The notes beneath the pieces were generated by a model. The model was not told where the DNA came from, did not search any database, and saw only the letters and a list, made by a program, of their open reading frames with translations. 64,000 nt of DNA from Amphimedon queenslandica (Eukaryota > Porifera > Demospongiae > Haplosclerida > Niphatidae): positions 1-64,000 of the forward strand of contig NW_003546604.1 in the NCBI RefSeq assembly GCF_000090795.2, read 5' to 3'. Shown here piece after piece: positions 24,601-38,100 of this stretch. How positions within the stretch are numbered: position 1 is the stretch's first letter; every line of letters begins with the position of its first letter. Both the position numbers and the translations under genes were made by a program.

Positions 24601-26109
24601 GTGTGGTTTGATTCGGAATCGTTTCAAACGATTCCTACTTCTCTTTCGATACGAGTACGATTCCATTCGGAATCGAAGGATCGAATACTCCGGACTCAAA
24701 ATCGCCCATCACTAATAGTGGGTTTATTCGAGGATAACAAATTTGCAGATTTTTGAAGATCCACGAAATTAAATTCCTTAAAAATCAATTTAATACGGTA
24801 TAGGATGGCAGAAAAGTGGCAATTTGCGAAAATTATTATCCTCAAAATAAACCTGCTATACGGCATTGTGCACAATAAATTAGGAGCAGGAGGCTATATA
24901 TATAATGTACACAGTGTATAATAACTTAGCATTATCATGTCCTTAAATGTGAATGGAGGCATGAAGAGTGTTCACATACTTTGGTGTAAAATCTTTTTTG
25001 AGTATAAAAGTTAGACAAATGTTGCAACGACTCTTGAAGGAGCTGTAGGCCCAGACGACAGGAATCATACTCAGTTGATAAAGAGGGCGTGGTCACTTTT
25101 GATAGCTCCTCCCAGCAGCGAGGGGAAATACCGCCAGTATCAGTCCCTAACATTGGATAAAAATTGACTCTCTCTCCTTCTCCCTCCCTCTCTTACTCTC
25201 TCCTCCCTCCTCTCTCCTCTCTTACTCTCTCCCTCCCTCCAGGTTTGCCAATGGGAGGGGGGCAAGTGGGGAAATTTGTCCTGCCCCCCCCATCAAAGTG
25301 GCCCCAAGCCTTAAGTTAACAGTAAACTATACTGTACTATTAGCCCTAAAAAGCCCAAAGGGTAGTACTTATACATCATACATGCATGTACATGTATTTT
25401 AATATTTTATTGCTGTTAATCGGGGGGTAAATTAAGTTAGTAGTGCCCCTATCATAGTTCAGATAACTTAATTGTAGCCTTGCCTCTCTCTCTATCTCCC
25501 TCTCTTTCTCTCTCTCCCTGCTCCTTCCCCCCTCTCTCACTCCATCCCTCTCTCTCTCCATCCCTCTCTCTCTCCCACTTACCATCAATAACCAGGTGTA
25601 ATGCTTCATTGTATAACAATGGAAACTGATACTCTAACAATTTACTAAAATGAGACAAGTATCCCTAAAGTAGGAAAGAGGTAATAAGGTAGGGCAAGAG
25701 AAAGAATCTCAAAAATGGTAAAAATAATCCGCTGCCCTTCTATGAATTAAATACACAATAATTACACGTACATATACGTACATCCATGTACATGTATGTA
25801 TGACAAAAATGTACAAGTAATTTGTCATCAGTAATGTAACACCTGAGCTTACACAATTATCTCAGGCCTTAGGTAGTACATGTATAAAAATACGCAGGCT
25901 GTACATGTACATGTACATGTACATACATAGACATGTATTTTATAATGTACTACATGTAAACAGGTATAATGTTATACCTCCAATAAAATCAGTAGATCAT
26001 CGTCAGGCTCCCGCCCACAGTAAGATATTCCTTGAAAGATGTACTTGAGTAGTTGAGAGGAGTCTGGTAACGATGGAGAATAATCCGACAACCACTTAGG
26101 AATATTGAA
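12663..26109 (-). CDS. EPG5: EPG5 exons 37-53 (exon map)
   Basis: By eye: 25978-26109, 25583-25664, 24980-25146, 21934-22063, 21098-21177, 20904-20998, 20295-20461, 19925-20019, 17165-17254, 17046-17109, 16817-16906, 16672-16735, 16349-16493, 15387-15560, 14717-15041, 13929-14132, 12663-13032. Exon 52 carries the most conserved tract, NEEHKMFVIWDKILNLSL to LLGAIGLGKKS. The last exon ends SLDSLRVAQT-stop. The largest introns are 22064-24979 and 17255-19924. Confidence 0.78.
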
Positions 26110-29100
26110 CTAGAGAGAGGGGAGAGAGGGGGGGGGGAAAGAAAATTATCCATTGTTCTAAAAATTAAACATTCCTATAAAATGAAAATATCTTTTTGCA
26201 GATTAAAGCATTTACATGTACATGTATATATAATCAAATAATTCTATTCATACTACATGTATAAGCTCCACATACATTTCTTATAATAAAGATTTTAAAC
26301 ACTAAACAGATGTTGTATGTACATGTACATGTACTATGCATACATGTACATGCAGCATAACAGAAATTTGAGCATATCCCTTTTAGAAGTTCTGTTCCAT
26401 TGAACATGCAAGCTCAGAATAAAGGAAGTTAAAACTCTAGTTGAACTCTCTCAGTCTCATGGTAAATATGACTGCTCACTTTGGTGAGTGTAGAGAAAGC
26501 AATGGTAGGGCCTTCTTTGATGGCTACTTCCCTCACACTGACATACATTGAGATAAAGTCAGGAGGACAGAGATTGGGGTCAAAGAGAGGAGCAAGGATG
26601 TCACCCAGTGACCTCTGGGCTAACAATAACTGTAATATGGTCGCTGTCTGACTGGGGTCCCTGTGTATGAATTCCTAATGAGGAGAGAGGGAGGGGAGAG
26701 GGGGGAGAGAGAAATAGAGAAGGAGAAAAGGAAGATACACATTGTTGCAAAATGCTAGGAATATGAGATAAATGTCAAAAGTTGAAACCATTTCAACACA
26801 TCATTATTATCATTACACTTTTATCACAGAAGACTACATAGCATAGTTCCTTGGCTGTAAAAATTCAAAAAATCTCTTATTCTACTACACCAAAGCTACA
26901 TGTATATATAAATACAATATTGCCCCCTCAAGCAGTTATGAAGCATTTATGTACATGAACTGAATGATCAACCATCCTGAGTGATAATAATGTTTGAATG
27001 TTGGATATTCACCATAAATTGTACATGTGACAATATTAAATGATTTACTTGTCCCAGTATTTGTATGCATGATGAGAGGAACTGGCAGGTTGGTGGATAC
27101 TGTTTTGTTTCTGATGTTATAAACTTTAACACTTCATAAAATAAAGAGACGCCGTTTGATAAAGCTAGGAAAGTAACAAATAAAAATTAAAAACATGACT
27201 AAGAGGGAGAGTGCTAACTGCTAACCTTCACTGTCATTACTTTCAGATAATTTTGATAGCTCTCTACAAATTAAAAAACAGTGAAAATTTAAATCCTCTG
27301 CTCCATAGAGTAAAAACTAGGGTTTCCAACAAGGCATACTGAGTAAGCTAAACAGCATGAGCTTCATGAACTATAATACAACACGTGGCATTTTAAGCAG
27401 GTTAACAATCTAAATTGGGATCAGCTCAAAGTTGATACACAACATAAAAACATAAATATGTATAAAAATTTATAAAAATGGAGAAATATCGCCTTGTGAT
27501 TTTCATTAAAATACCCTGTGCTATAGTACAGGGTCTTTGGCCCAATTTTTGAGCAACTTGACAAAGCCAGATAACCACTATGCCAAAATCCTGTGGGAAA
27601 CCCTGGTAACACTTGTACACATAAAATAATTGTAAATAAATACAAGTTTATAGTCAGTGCTGGTTAACCTACCCAACAACATGCTCAGTCCTTGCCACTG
27701 CTTTACACAAATCAAATGAGACTGGGCAGGAGAGGGCACTGAGTAGCTCCTTATGTTCCTGCCTGTTCTGGGGTACCCTCTGCTCCCAGTGAGGGTGGGG
27801 AGTCAACTCATTGAACTAGAGAAACAGAAATTATACATAGCTATACTGTTATAAATAGTATATCATTATTTGTATGAATGCATAAGATTGATGTCAATAG
27901 TATTACCATTATAAAAGCATACATAATGGTAGATTTACATTATAGCATTGTTTTAATGCTAAATTTTAAAACTTCTTAAGATTTTGAAAGATTTATAAGA
28001 TCTGTGGATAATGAAATTCACAAAATTAATTGTTTGCAAATTTATGCAGTTCATTCGTAACATTTAATCCTAAAAAATCTTTCATACAATAATAATTTAT
28101 GTACATGTACATGTAATAATTAATAACAATCCACAATAATACACATCAATAATACATGTACAATAATAGATGTATTTCACATGTACATGCACTTACTCTA
28201 AATACGATGGTAGCAGATCCAGTACATGCAGCTTTCTTATGACACGGAATACTAACATGAAACTGTCTGGGCTGGTTACTGTAGAGGTCAGGGATACCAC
28301 TCATGTACTCAGAATCAAGAGCAACCATTGAATTGTATCTCTCACAATATGAACTTTAGAAAAGGAAAGGAGAGGGAGGAGGAGGGAGAGAGGGAGAGTG
28401 GGAGGGAGGGAGAGAGGGAGGGTGGGAGGGAGAGAGGGAGAGTGCGAGGGACGGAGAGAGAGAGAGAGAGAGAGACAGAGAGAGAAAAAGGAGACAGGAA
28501 GTAGCAATCAAGAGAGTATAATAAAAGGAAAGGGAGGGAAAACAGAGAAAACAGAAAAAATTAAAACAACATAAACAATACAGGTATAAGGTATAATAAT
28601 GTGTAATTGTGTACATACATGTACATGAGTTTATTTAAATTTTAAGCATAAATTACAAGTGTAAACATTTCTTAATTTGTTATAATGTCGTTAGTATGTC
28701 CTACCTTCCTTGCTGCGCTATGAAGTTGATGTCAGCTACTACAGCAGAGAGAAGGTCAGGCTTGGAGAGGAGGATCCTTGTGGGTACGAGAGAGAACGGA
28801 GCAGGAGGGGATATGAAGGGAGGGGGAGGGGCAGGAGTGGATCTGTAACGTAACCTCTTCTCTATCCTTGCAGCAGCTGATGAATAATAATAATAATAAC
28901 AAGAAAATGTAGTATCATGTACTGTATAGCACAAAAATTTGGAGGGACAAAAATTTGGCGAATTTGGCGAATAGAGTTTCATTCACAAAATTAAAACCGC
29001 CATTTTGAGCCTTTATACTCATGCTCAATGGCACGTGGCCACTAATTCGCCAAATTAAAATCCGCCAATAACCAAAATTTAGCAATTCGCCAAATTTTAC

Positions 29101-32100
29101 TCCCTCCAAAATTTCTGGCTATACGGTATCAGAAAATGTAATAAATAGAAAAATCTCTCAGTACTATAGGCCATAGTACCATAGGCCATAGTCATTTGTC
29201 GAATTTTTGAGCAAACTTAAAAATTCTGTATAACATAAGCATTGTGTAAATTTGCTACTATCCCATAATATATGTACATGTATGCATTACATGTAAGTCA
29301 CAATAGATAATACATGTACATGTAATTCATCTACCCACACATAATGTACAATAGTAATTTAACATACATGTACATGTACACGTACAATGTACATGTACGT
29401 CTATTTGTACATTTACATGTACATGTATACATATTGTCTTGTTGGCTCACCTGTGTCTGGGCTTTGCTCGTGTGACTCGGTTTGGCATGATAGTGCTTTC
29501 TGGTAGAGCTGGACTTGTTTCCATTCATCCAACATCACTTTAATGATATCCTCAATCTCCCAGAGTCTTAAGAACTCCACCCAATCACTCTACAATAAAA
29601 CACAAATAAGTACACTGTACATGTACATGTACATCTATGAGAAATTGCAAATGTATATAAGCCTTAAGGTTACCTTTAAATACAGGTACTATTAATTGTG
29701 AATTTTGCCTTTGGGTTAAAAATCACAATTATTAATACATGCAACTATTAATTATGCCATATACATGTACATATAACTATCAGTAATAATTACTCAATTG
29801 CAAATTTTAATACCAACAAAATCTACCAGTCTACCACGTGCTAAAATCGTAAAAATTTAGTACCCGCAATTAAAAATCACTTTAAGGTAATATCTTGGTA
29901 ATATTCACGTTTCGTCCTACTCTTTCTTCTCTCTCCCTCTCCCTCTCTCTCTCTCCCTCTCTCTAACTTGTTGTGTTTTGAACAGTTTAGAGAGTCTCTC
30001 TGGTTCATATTGGATTGGTAGTGAAGGCAGTGAGAGTGTCTCCTCGTGAAGTCTCGGCTCTTCCAACCACATCTGGAGCATCTGATAATAACTGGAGGAA
30101 AGAGAGAGAGGGAGAGGAAGAAACTTGAATATTATACATGTACACTAGTAATTTTATAATTTTGTAATTATATACTGTACAAAAACAGCTAGTCCATACA
30201 ATATGAAATGTATTATTCTAAAATGAGATGTACATTCTGTACATGTACATGTACATATACTCACGATATTAATTTTGGTAATAGTTCTAATAGGAATATG
30301 TTTCCTTTTTCTTCTTCGTTGTCTCTTTTAATTGACTTCAGTTCCTCTTGAAGTGAGCGAAAGGATTTAGTGAGAGCCTTTCTCATGTTGCGTCGTATTC
30401 CTTGAGTCCGATTAGTAGAGAAGAACCTTAAACCTAAACTACCTCTCTCAGGCATGCTAGGGGAGAGGAAGGGGGAGAGGGAGGGGGAGAGGGAGGGGGA
30501 GAGAGGGAGGGGAGAGAGGGAGGGAGGGGGAGAGAGAGAGGGGGAGAGAGGGAGGGGGAGAGAGGGAGGGGGAGGGGGAGAGGGAGGGGGAGAGAGAGGG
30601 AGGGAGAGAGAGAGGGGAGAGAGGGAGAGGCAGAGAAGAGAAAAATAGCAATTACAGTATAGCTGGATAAGTTTATGGGACTTATATTTTGTGCTAATAA
30701 AGCAAAATTAATGTCCATTGTACAAGCATATAATGTACATGTATGCATGCTGTTTATGATAAACAGCAAACAAAAAAAATTAAATTCCAGGTAGCTGTTA
30801 TCAATAGCTGTTATTACCGTTACCTTGCTGTGAAGATTGGTCTTTGTAGATAGAGTGTGAAATATCTCTGCCACACTAGAGGGTAGAGTATGAATGAAGT
30901 GTCCATGGAGCTGCAGAGGTCAGCCCAGCGGTATATACATAAATGATTGACATTGAATGATGAACCGGTATGACCAAGATCAGAGAGTGCTTTCTAGGAA
31001 AAAAAAAAAATAATAATGGAATCAGCTCAAACTTTGTACATAGCATAAGGACATCAATATGTATCAGAAAATGTATAAAATTTTGGGATGATTTCGAAGC
31101 CATTTTTTCAATAAAACCATGGGCTATAGTACAGGGTATTTTTCAGAATTTTGGCGTTTTCTTAAAATGGCCGTAACTTGATAAATTGAAGTCAGAATCA
31201 GCTCAAACTTTCTACACAGCATAAGGACATCAATATGCATCAGAAAATGTAATAAAATTTTGGGATGATTTCGGAGAATTTTTTTAGAAAAAACCATGGG
31301 CTATAGCCTTGGGTATTTTTCAAAAATTGGCCATTTTCTAAAAACGGCCATAACTTGAAAATTTTAAGTCGGAATCAACTCAAACTTTCTACATAGCATA
31401 AGGACATCAATATGTATCTAAAAATGTAATAAAATTTTGGGGTGATTTTGGAGCCATTTTTTAGAAAAAACCATGGGCTATAGTACAGTGTATTTTTCAG
31501 AATTTTGGCGTTTTCTTAAAATGGCCATAACTTGATAAATTGAAGTCGGAATCAGCTCAAACTTTCTACACAGCATAAGGACATCAATATGTATCAGAAA
31601 ATGTAATAAAAATTTGGGATGATTTTGGAGCCATTTTTTGGATAAAACCATGGGCTATAGTACAGTGTATTTTTCAGAATTTGGCGTTTTCTTAAAATGT
31701 CCGTAACTTGATAAATTGAAGTTGGAATCAGCTCAAACTTTCTACACAGCATAAGGACATCAATATGTATCAGAAAATCTAATAAAAATTTGGGATGATT
31801 TCGGAGCCATTTTTTGGATAAAACCATGAGCCATTTTTTGGATAAAACCATGGGCTATAGCCTAAATTTGCTTTTTTCAAAAATTGGCCTGTTCCTTAAA
31901 ATGCTTATAACTGGAAAAATATTTGTCGGAATCAGCTCAAACTTTCTACATAGCATAAGGACATCAATATGTATCAGAAAATGTAATAAAATTTTGGGGT
32001 GATTTCGGAGCCATTTTTTGAGTAAAACCATGGGCTATAGTACAGGGTAATTTTCAGAATTTTGGCATTTTCTTAAAATGGCCGTAACTTGATAAATTGA

Positions 32101-35100
32101 AGTCGGAATCAGCTCAAACTTTCTACATAGCATAAGGACATCAATATGTATCAGAAAATGTGTACAAACATGTAGTACAAGATGCTTTGTCAAAAGTTTG
32201 AGCTGACTCTGATTAGAATACTATAGTCAATTAGTACATGTACTTAGTACAATCATCATCATTATTTTTTAATTTACTTTTAATGCGTTATCAATTGATA
32301 TTTTTTGATCTTTTTTTAGTAGTTTAAGTAATGATATCCAGACTCCTTCCTGCTCCTCAAACTGTTCCTCAGCTAACAAACAGTAATAAGACAACCAAGG
32401 ATACTCTGAACTATCCTATAAGCAAAATAATATGAACAACAACAATAATAATAACAACAACAACAACAACAATAATAACAACAACAACAACAATAATAAT
32501 AATAATAATAATAATATTGATGGTAATAACAATGCTGTATGTTTAAAAGGTTAATTGTAGCATTTAAATTTAATTTTTAATTAATCGTTTAATTATACAG
32601 CAAATTAATGTACTGTAGCTATAGCCTGTATATTATATGATAGCTGTTCTTTTTTAAAATCATGACCATTTTATTACAACAAACAAACAAAAAAGAAATA
32701 ATAATAATATTAATATTAATAATAACAAATGCTATTATTTAGTTTTTATAACTCACAATGGTATTAAATAAAGATGGTGGGCCTCCTTCCTGTCCAACCA
32801 TTGATAAAACTGATGACGTAACTGATGATAACAACCTCTTGTTGGGCTGGAAGGGTTTAAGAAACTGAGAGAGAGAGAGAGATAGCCAAATTTTAGCATA
32901 TTTCCATTTTTGCTTCGTCCCAAAAATTAAAAAAATTTACGCCACGTGGTGCAGTTTACAAGATATTTGCAGAAATTTTATTAAGTGAAATCTTAAAAAT
33001 ACAAGATTCGCAAAAAATTTAGCAACTTAAAAATATCCCAGTACATGTACATGGTACATGACATGACATGTACGTGTACACTGCAAATTAAGGTACCAAG
33101 AGTAAGAGGTAAGTTACATGTACATGTACATACTTACCTTGTATTGTTCTAGTAGTTTTTCTATTAATATCTTTCTTTAAATTGTCACGAACTGTCGAAA
33201 CGATACACAAATTATTTAAAACATACAACACATTGGGTTGCCTGGAAAAATAAAAATAAAATATAAATAATAATAATACTAATAATAATGACAATAATAA
33301 AATACAAGAACTTCATTACCGAAGCCATGATGGTATGGTAAAGAGGACATCTAGCCAAAATATGAATATTAATTCTGACTGTGAAGTATTGATACAATTA
33401 ACCTGACTCTATAATGTAGAGGGGGAGGGACAGAGAAAGAGAGAGAGAGAGGAGAGCAGGGGGTAGAGAAAGAGGAGGAGGAGAGAGAGAGAGGGGGAGA
33501 GAGAGGGGGGAGAGAGAGACAGAGAAATAAAGTAAAGAGAGAGTTCCAGGACTCACTGTTATCATGGCCGAGAATCGCCGGACTATATGAGGTGAAGGTA
33601 TGGTCCATGTTAGCTTCTCCTTCATTGAAACATCATTAGTATCAGCATTGACCACTGAGAGTACCAGGGATATGAAACTGAGGGGGAGGGAGAGAAGAAG
33701 AATTTATTTAAAATCATTTCAATATAAAGAAACTACAATACACGAAAAAACTTAACATTAACAATTTAAAATGTTAATAAAAGGATTAATAAAACTTAAT
33801 AAAAGGATAGACTATACATGTACATTGCACTTTAAGTAGGTTCCGTGCAAATTAACATACATCTATTGAATATACAGTATATTAAAATTCATAAAAATTG
33901 TTAAATATTTCCCAACCTGTTTTGCTTCTTAAAAAGTTTCTGATACATTGTATTGTAATGAAAAACACATTTTTCATTTTTGGCCCAACTTACATGTACT
34001 GTAGATGTACAGTTGTACGTACATGTACATGTATATATCACTAAAACTCACTCTTGTTCATCTATAAACATTTTCCTATTTTCAAACATCAGTCCTGTGA
34101 CATGCCCCAATATCTTTAGCACTGGCAGGTAATAGCCTTGCTCTACCATCTTTGTTAACATTGGTAGCCCGTCCTTTAAAAACTGGTGAGAACTGCATGC
34201 ATAAGTACAACATAAGAAAATACATGTACACATCATTTAGATCGAGTTACATGTACATGTATGTGCATTAAATTTTAAGTCCACTTTTAATTGCGTGTAC
34301 TAAATGTACTTCTAAATTTTTTTGATGCATTAGGGACTTTGGCACTATTTCTTTTAACATGTTTTCTTTAACTTTAAATTTTAACTATTATTAAAAATTA
34401 ATGACATATTACTAATTTGAATTCCTTTAAGTGACCCAGTGCTTCATTTTAATGCATACACAACTAATAGTGGAGTTAAGCTACATGTATGTATATGTAC
34501 ATGTACATACATGTACGCAGAGAGGAGAGATAAAGTACATGTGAGCTATTCAAGAAAATTAATTCTGCAAAATTTTAGAAATGCAAAATTCGTGAAGATT
34601 TTCTACCACAAAAATAACCCGGTATATAGTGTATTAATAAAGCCCTCACTCAGTTCCAATGCTGCTGATATTGATACGAACATAGTAAGCAATGAGTCCA
34701 TCATGCCTCGAACACTCTCTTAACAGATCAAACCCGTCAATGGCAGGATTATCAACCGGGGGTAAGCCACCTTCACTGGCCACACCGACCGGTTGCTTGT
34801 AAACAGCTGGACTCTTAGCCCCTCCCCCTTCAGTGGGTGGGGCCGACGATGACTGATTGATTTGTGAGGGGTGGAGCTTGAGCATTAGTGTAACGTCCCA
34901 CATCCAAGATAATAGATCAGAGAGATTATTAGATAATAGTGAACGAATGGACTAGAGAGAGAGAGAGGGAGAGAGAGAGGGGGGGAGAGAGAGAGGGTGG
35001 GGAGAGAGAGAGAGAGAGAGGGAGAGAAAGAGAGAGGGAGAGAGAGGGGGGAGAGAGAGAAAGAGATTATGAGAAAGCTACATTAAACGTGCATACGCAT

Positions 35101-38100
35101 ATACATAAGGCATGATTTTATGAAGTAATGACAAAAGAAAGGGAGAAGAAAATGAGGAAGGATTAGAAGGAAGATATACATGCACATGCACATGTAAATA
35201 TATGTAAATACATGTATTGATGCATAAAGTAGTAGGATGGAGCAAGCAGTTATCGTGAGTATTTAAGGTCATAGATATATCGAGTCACGATCACACTATT
35301 AAAGAACAGGCTTCCAGGAACTAACAGTAAAAATATTCATAGCACTAATTAAATACTAGCTGTCATTGTGCTATCATCCTTAATAAATTCATTATCCAGA
35401 GGCAAGCACTATTAATAGTAACTGCAGCATACAAACTATACAATGACTCATTGAGCAATAGAACATAGAGCAAGAAGGGAGAAGAAGAAAAACAAGACAA
35501 GTCAAAAGCAATGGGTGGGCTTTTCTCTATTTTTAAAGAAAAGAAGGTAGGGTACCATGAATAATTTATAGTGTCAGCTATACCTACTCTTATTAATATT
35601 ATCTTTAATTGTCTCAACTTATATTGTATAGCTGGGTGATTTGGAGGAGTAAAATTTTGAAGAATTGCTAAATTTTTGGTGATTGGAGGGTTTTAATTTG
35701 TGGCCCTGTGCCATTAAAAATGCACATTAATTTGCAAAAAAATTTCTCCCCTCCAAAATTACAATTATTTCTTATCTATACTCCATATTACTGGCTATAT
35801 GATATACTAACTCCTTCATTCACAGGATGTTGTCTGTACTGAATGCAAAAAAATTAAAAGAGCTCCAATTGATACCAATCCAAATCGTTTTGTTTGCTCC
35901 AGGTAAGAGTCCATACTACAGCATATAACGCCTTTATATTTTATTTTTCAAAGATGTTCATGGAACTGTAGTTATAGTGATGATATGGACATTATGGATG
36001 ACGCTCTAGACATGCTAGATTTTTTAGATTAGCTGTAAACTTCGCTAAATATTATTAATTAGTTCAATGTGTTTTGCTAGTTATGCTAGTTGCTAAACTT
36101 TTTGCTACATGCATGTACATGTGCACCATGATGCTAGTTTACAAGTATACCCTATTGTTTCTTTACTCCTACCCATCTGGTTTTATATTTCAATCTTTTT
36201 TATTAATATATTTTTTGCTAATCACGTTTTTATAAATTAAAATGGCGGATTACATCAAACCACAATGCCAAAGTGCTGTCTTTTTAAAAGTACAAGCAGG
36301 GTTTCCCCCAAAGCATGCTAAGTGAGCTAAACAGCATGAGCTTCATGAGCTGACAAGCACTACAATACAGTACATGGCATTTGGAGCAACTTTAAAAATT
36401 CATAAAAAATCCAAATTTGATCGGAATCAGCTCAAAGTTGATAGACAACATAAGGACATGTTATGCATCAGAAAAAATTATAAAAACGTAGAAAATCTCT
36501 CATAGCCATTTTTGATTAAATTTGGCCTTTGGCCAGAGGCTATAGCCTTTGTAATTTTAAGCCACTTTAAAAATTCACAAAAAATCCAAACTGGATCTGA
36601 ATAAGCTTGAAGTTAATTGATAGACAACACAAGGACACATACATGTAATAAGAAGTTGGCTTACTTTACTAATTCTATTTATAGTAGAAGAATATAACGT
36701 TTTATTAGCATTAGCTCCAGGACTGGTTGAGTCATCAGTGAACTGATGGTACCAAAGATCAATGATAGAGAGAGCCACACCACGATGAATACTGGGGGGA
36801 AGGACTAGGGAAGTAGAGCCAGCTGGCTGTAAAATAAAAATCAATAAAAATCAATAATAATAATAATAATAATTACATGCAATACTGTATAGCGGGTTTA
36901 TTTCGAGGACAACAAATATCGCAAATTTTGCGGATTTTTGAAGATTTGCAAAATTATATTCCTTGAAAATCAATTTATACGGCATAAGATGGCAGAAAAG
37001 TGGCAATTCACGAAAATTAATTTTGTGAACCTCCAGATACAGGCCATTCGCAAAAATTATTATCCTCAAAATAAACCCGCTATACGGTAATACAAGTGAT
37101 AGTAATTAAGTATAGAGCTACATGTTGGACAAAAATTTTTGTGACATACCATATAGCAGGAAATTTTTTGAGAGTTAAATTTGGCAAATTGCTAAATTTT
37201 GGTGATTGTCCAATCTTAATGTGGCGAATTAGTAGCCATGTGCCATTGAGCATGTACATAATGGCTCAAAATGGCAGATTTCTATTTTGGCAAATGGCTA
37301 TCAAAAATGCCAAATTTGCCAAATTTGATTCCCTCATAAATTTCCTGCTATACAGTACTGTACCTCTTCTTCTTTGACTCCCCAGTTGAGTCCACTAATA
37401 ATGACCTTAGCGATGAGGTGTTGGGGTGAGGTGAGTGTACTGGATACTAGCCACTCCCTCACTAGTGTGATATCATGTACTGAAGGGAGCCAGAGCTGAA
37501 GGGGGAGCTCTTTGAATAATAAGATACAATTCTAAATAAAACAAAAATACAATAAACAAACAAACAAAATAAATAAATAAATAATTATTACGCTAATACA
37601 TGTACCGTATTTGCTCGATTAAACGCCCGGGCGTTTATTTCTTAACAGGAAAAAAATCAGGTAAAAAAAAAACAAAAAAAGCCTCTAGTGGATTGGAACC
37701 CACAACCTTCTTGCATTCCAAACTGTATTACAACTGTTAGGCTATCTGGCACAATCTAAATCCTGAGGCACATATACTGGGTAAAATATGCGTATCTATA
37801 GTTAGAAAATATTTGTCATCAGTGTTTATTTAAGGTTACGGGATACCTTTCTAACCGTAAATCTTTCGATCCTTAAAATTAAAAATGTAATTTTAAAAAG
37901 TGGGTGGGACTCACGAGTTATCATTGGCTTATCTATTTATGGCTATGCGCTGCCCTGCGTTAAAAGGAATGGACTTTTATAAATCAAAAATAAGCTCAAC
38001 TGGGCCATATTTCACATGGTTCTCCAAGTAAATATTTTGCTAAGTTTGATATCTAGGTCGTGTCGTGGCATTCTTTTGGCTGGACTTAGTAGAAACGGAG

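Larger units (their letters stand above)
23040..24970. repeat. Three-fold ~0.5-kb tandem duplication in an EPG5 intron
   Basis: The phrase caatcatgcaacccacgata occurs near 23372 and 24232, with a one-base variant near 23756. Each is followed by aatgggttg...acaaccctgct and gataata...gcacaataaattagg. The first and third copies also share caagactaaaa...ataatgctggactta upstream; the middle copy is diverged there. The third copy is split by a MITE at 24391-24862. Confidence 0.75.

Noticed and set aside
37681-37752. tRNA gene
   Set aside because: The B box is good but the acceptor stem does not pair and the A box is poor; kept only as a tRNA-like stretch.
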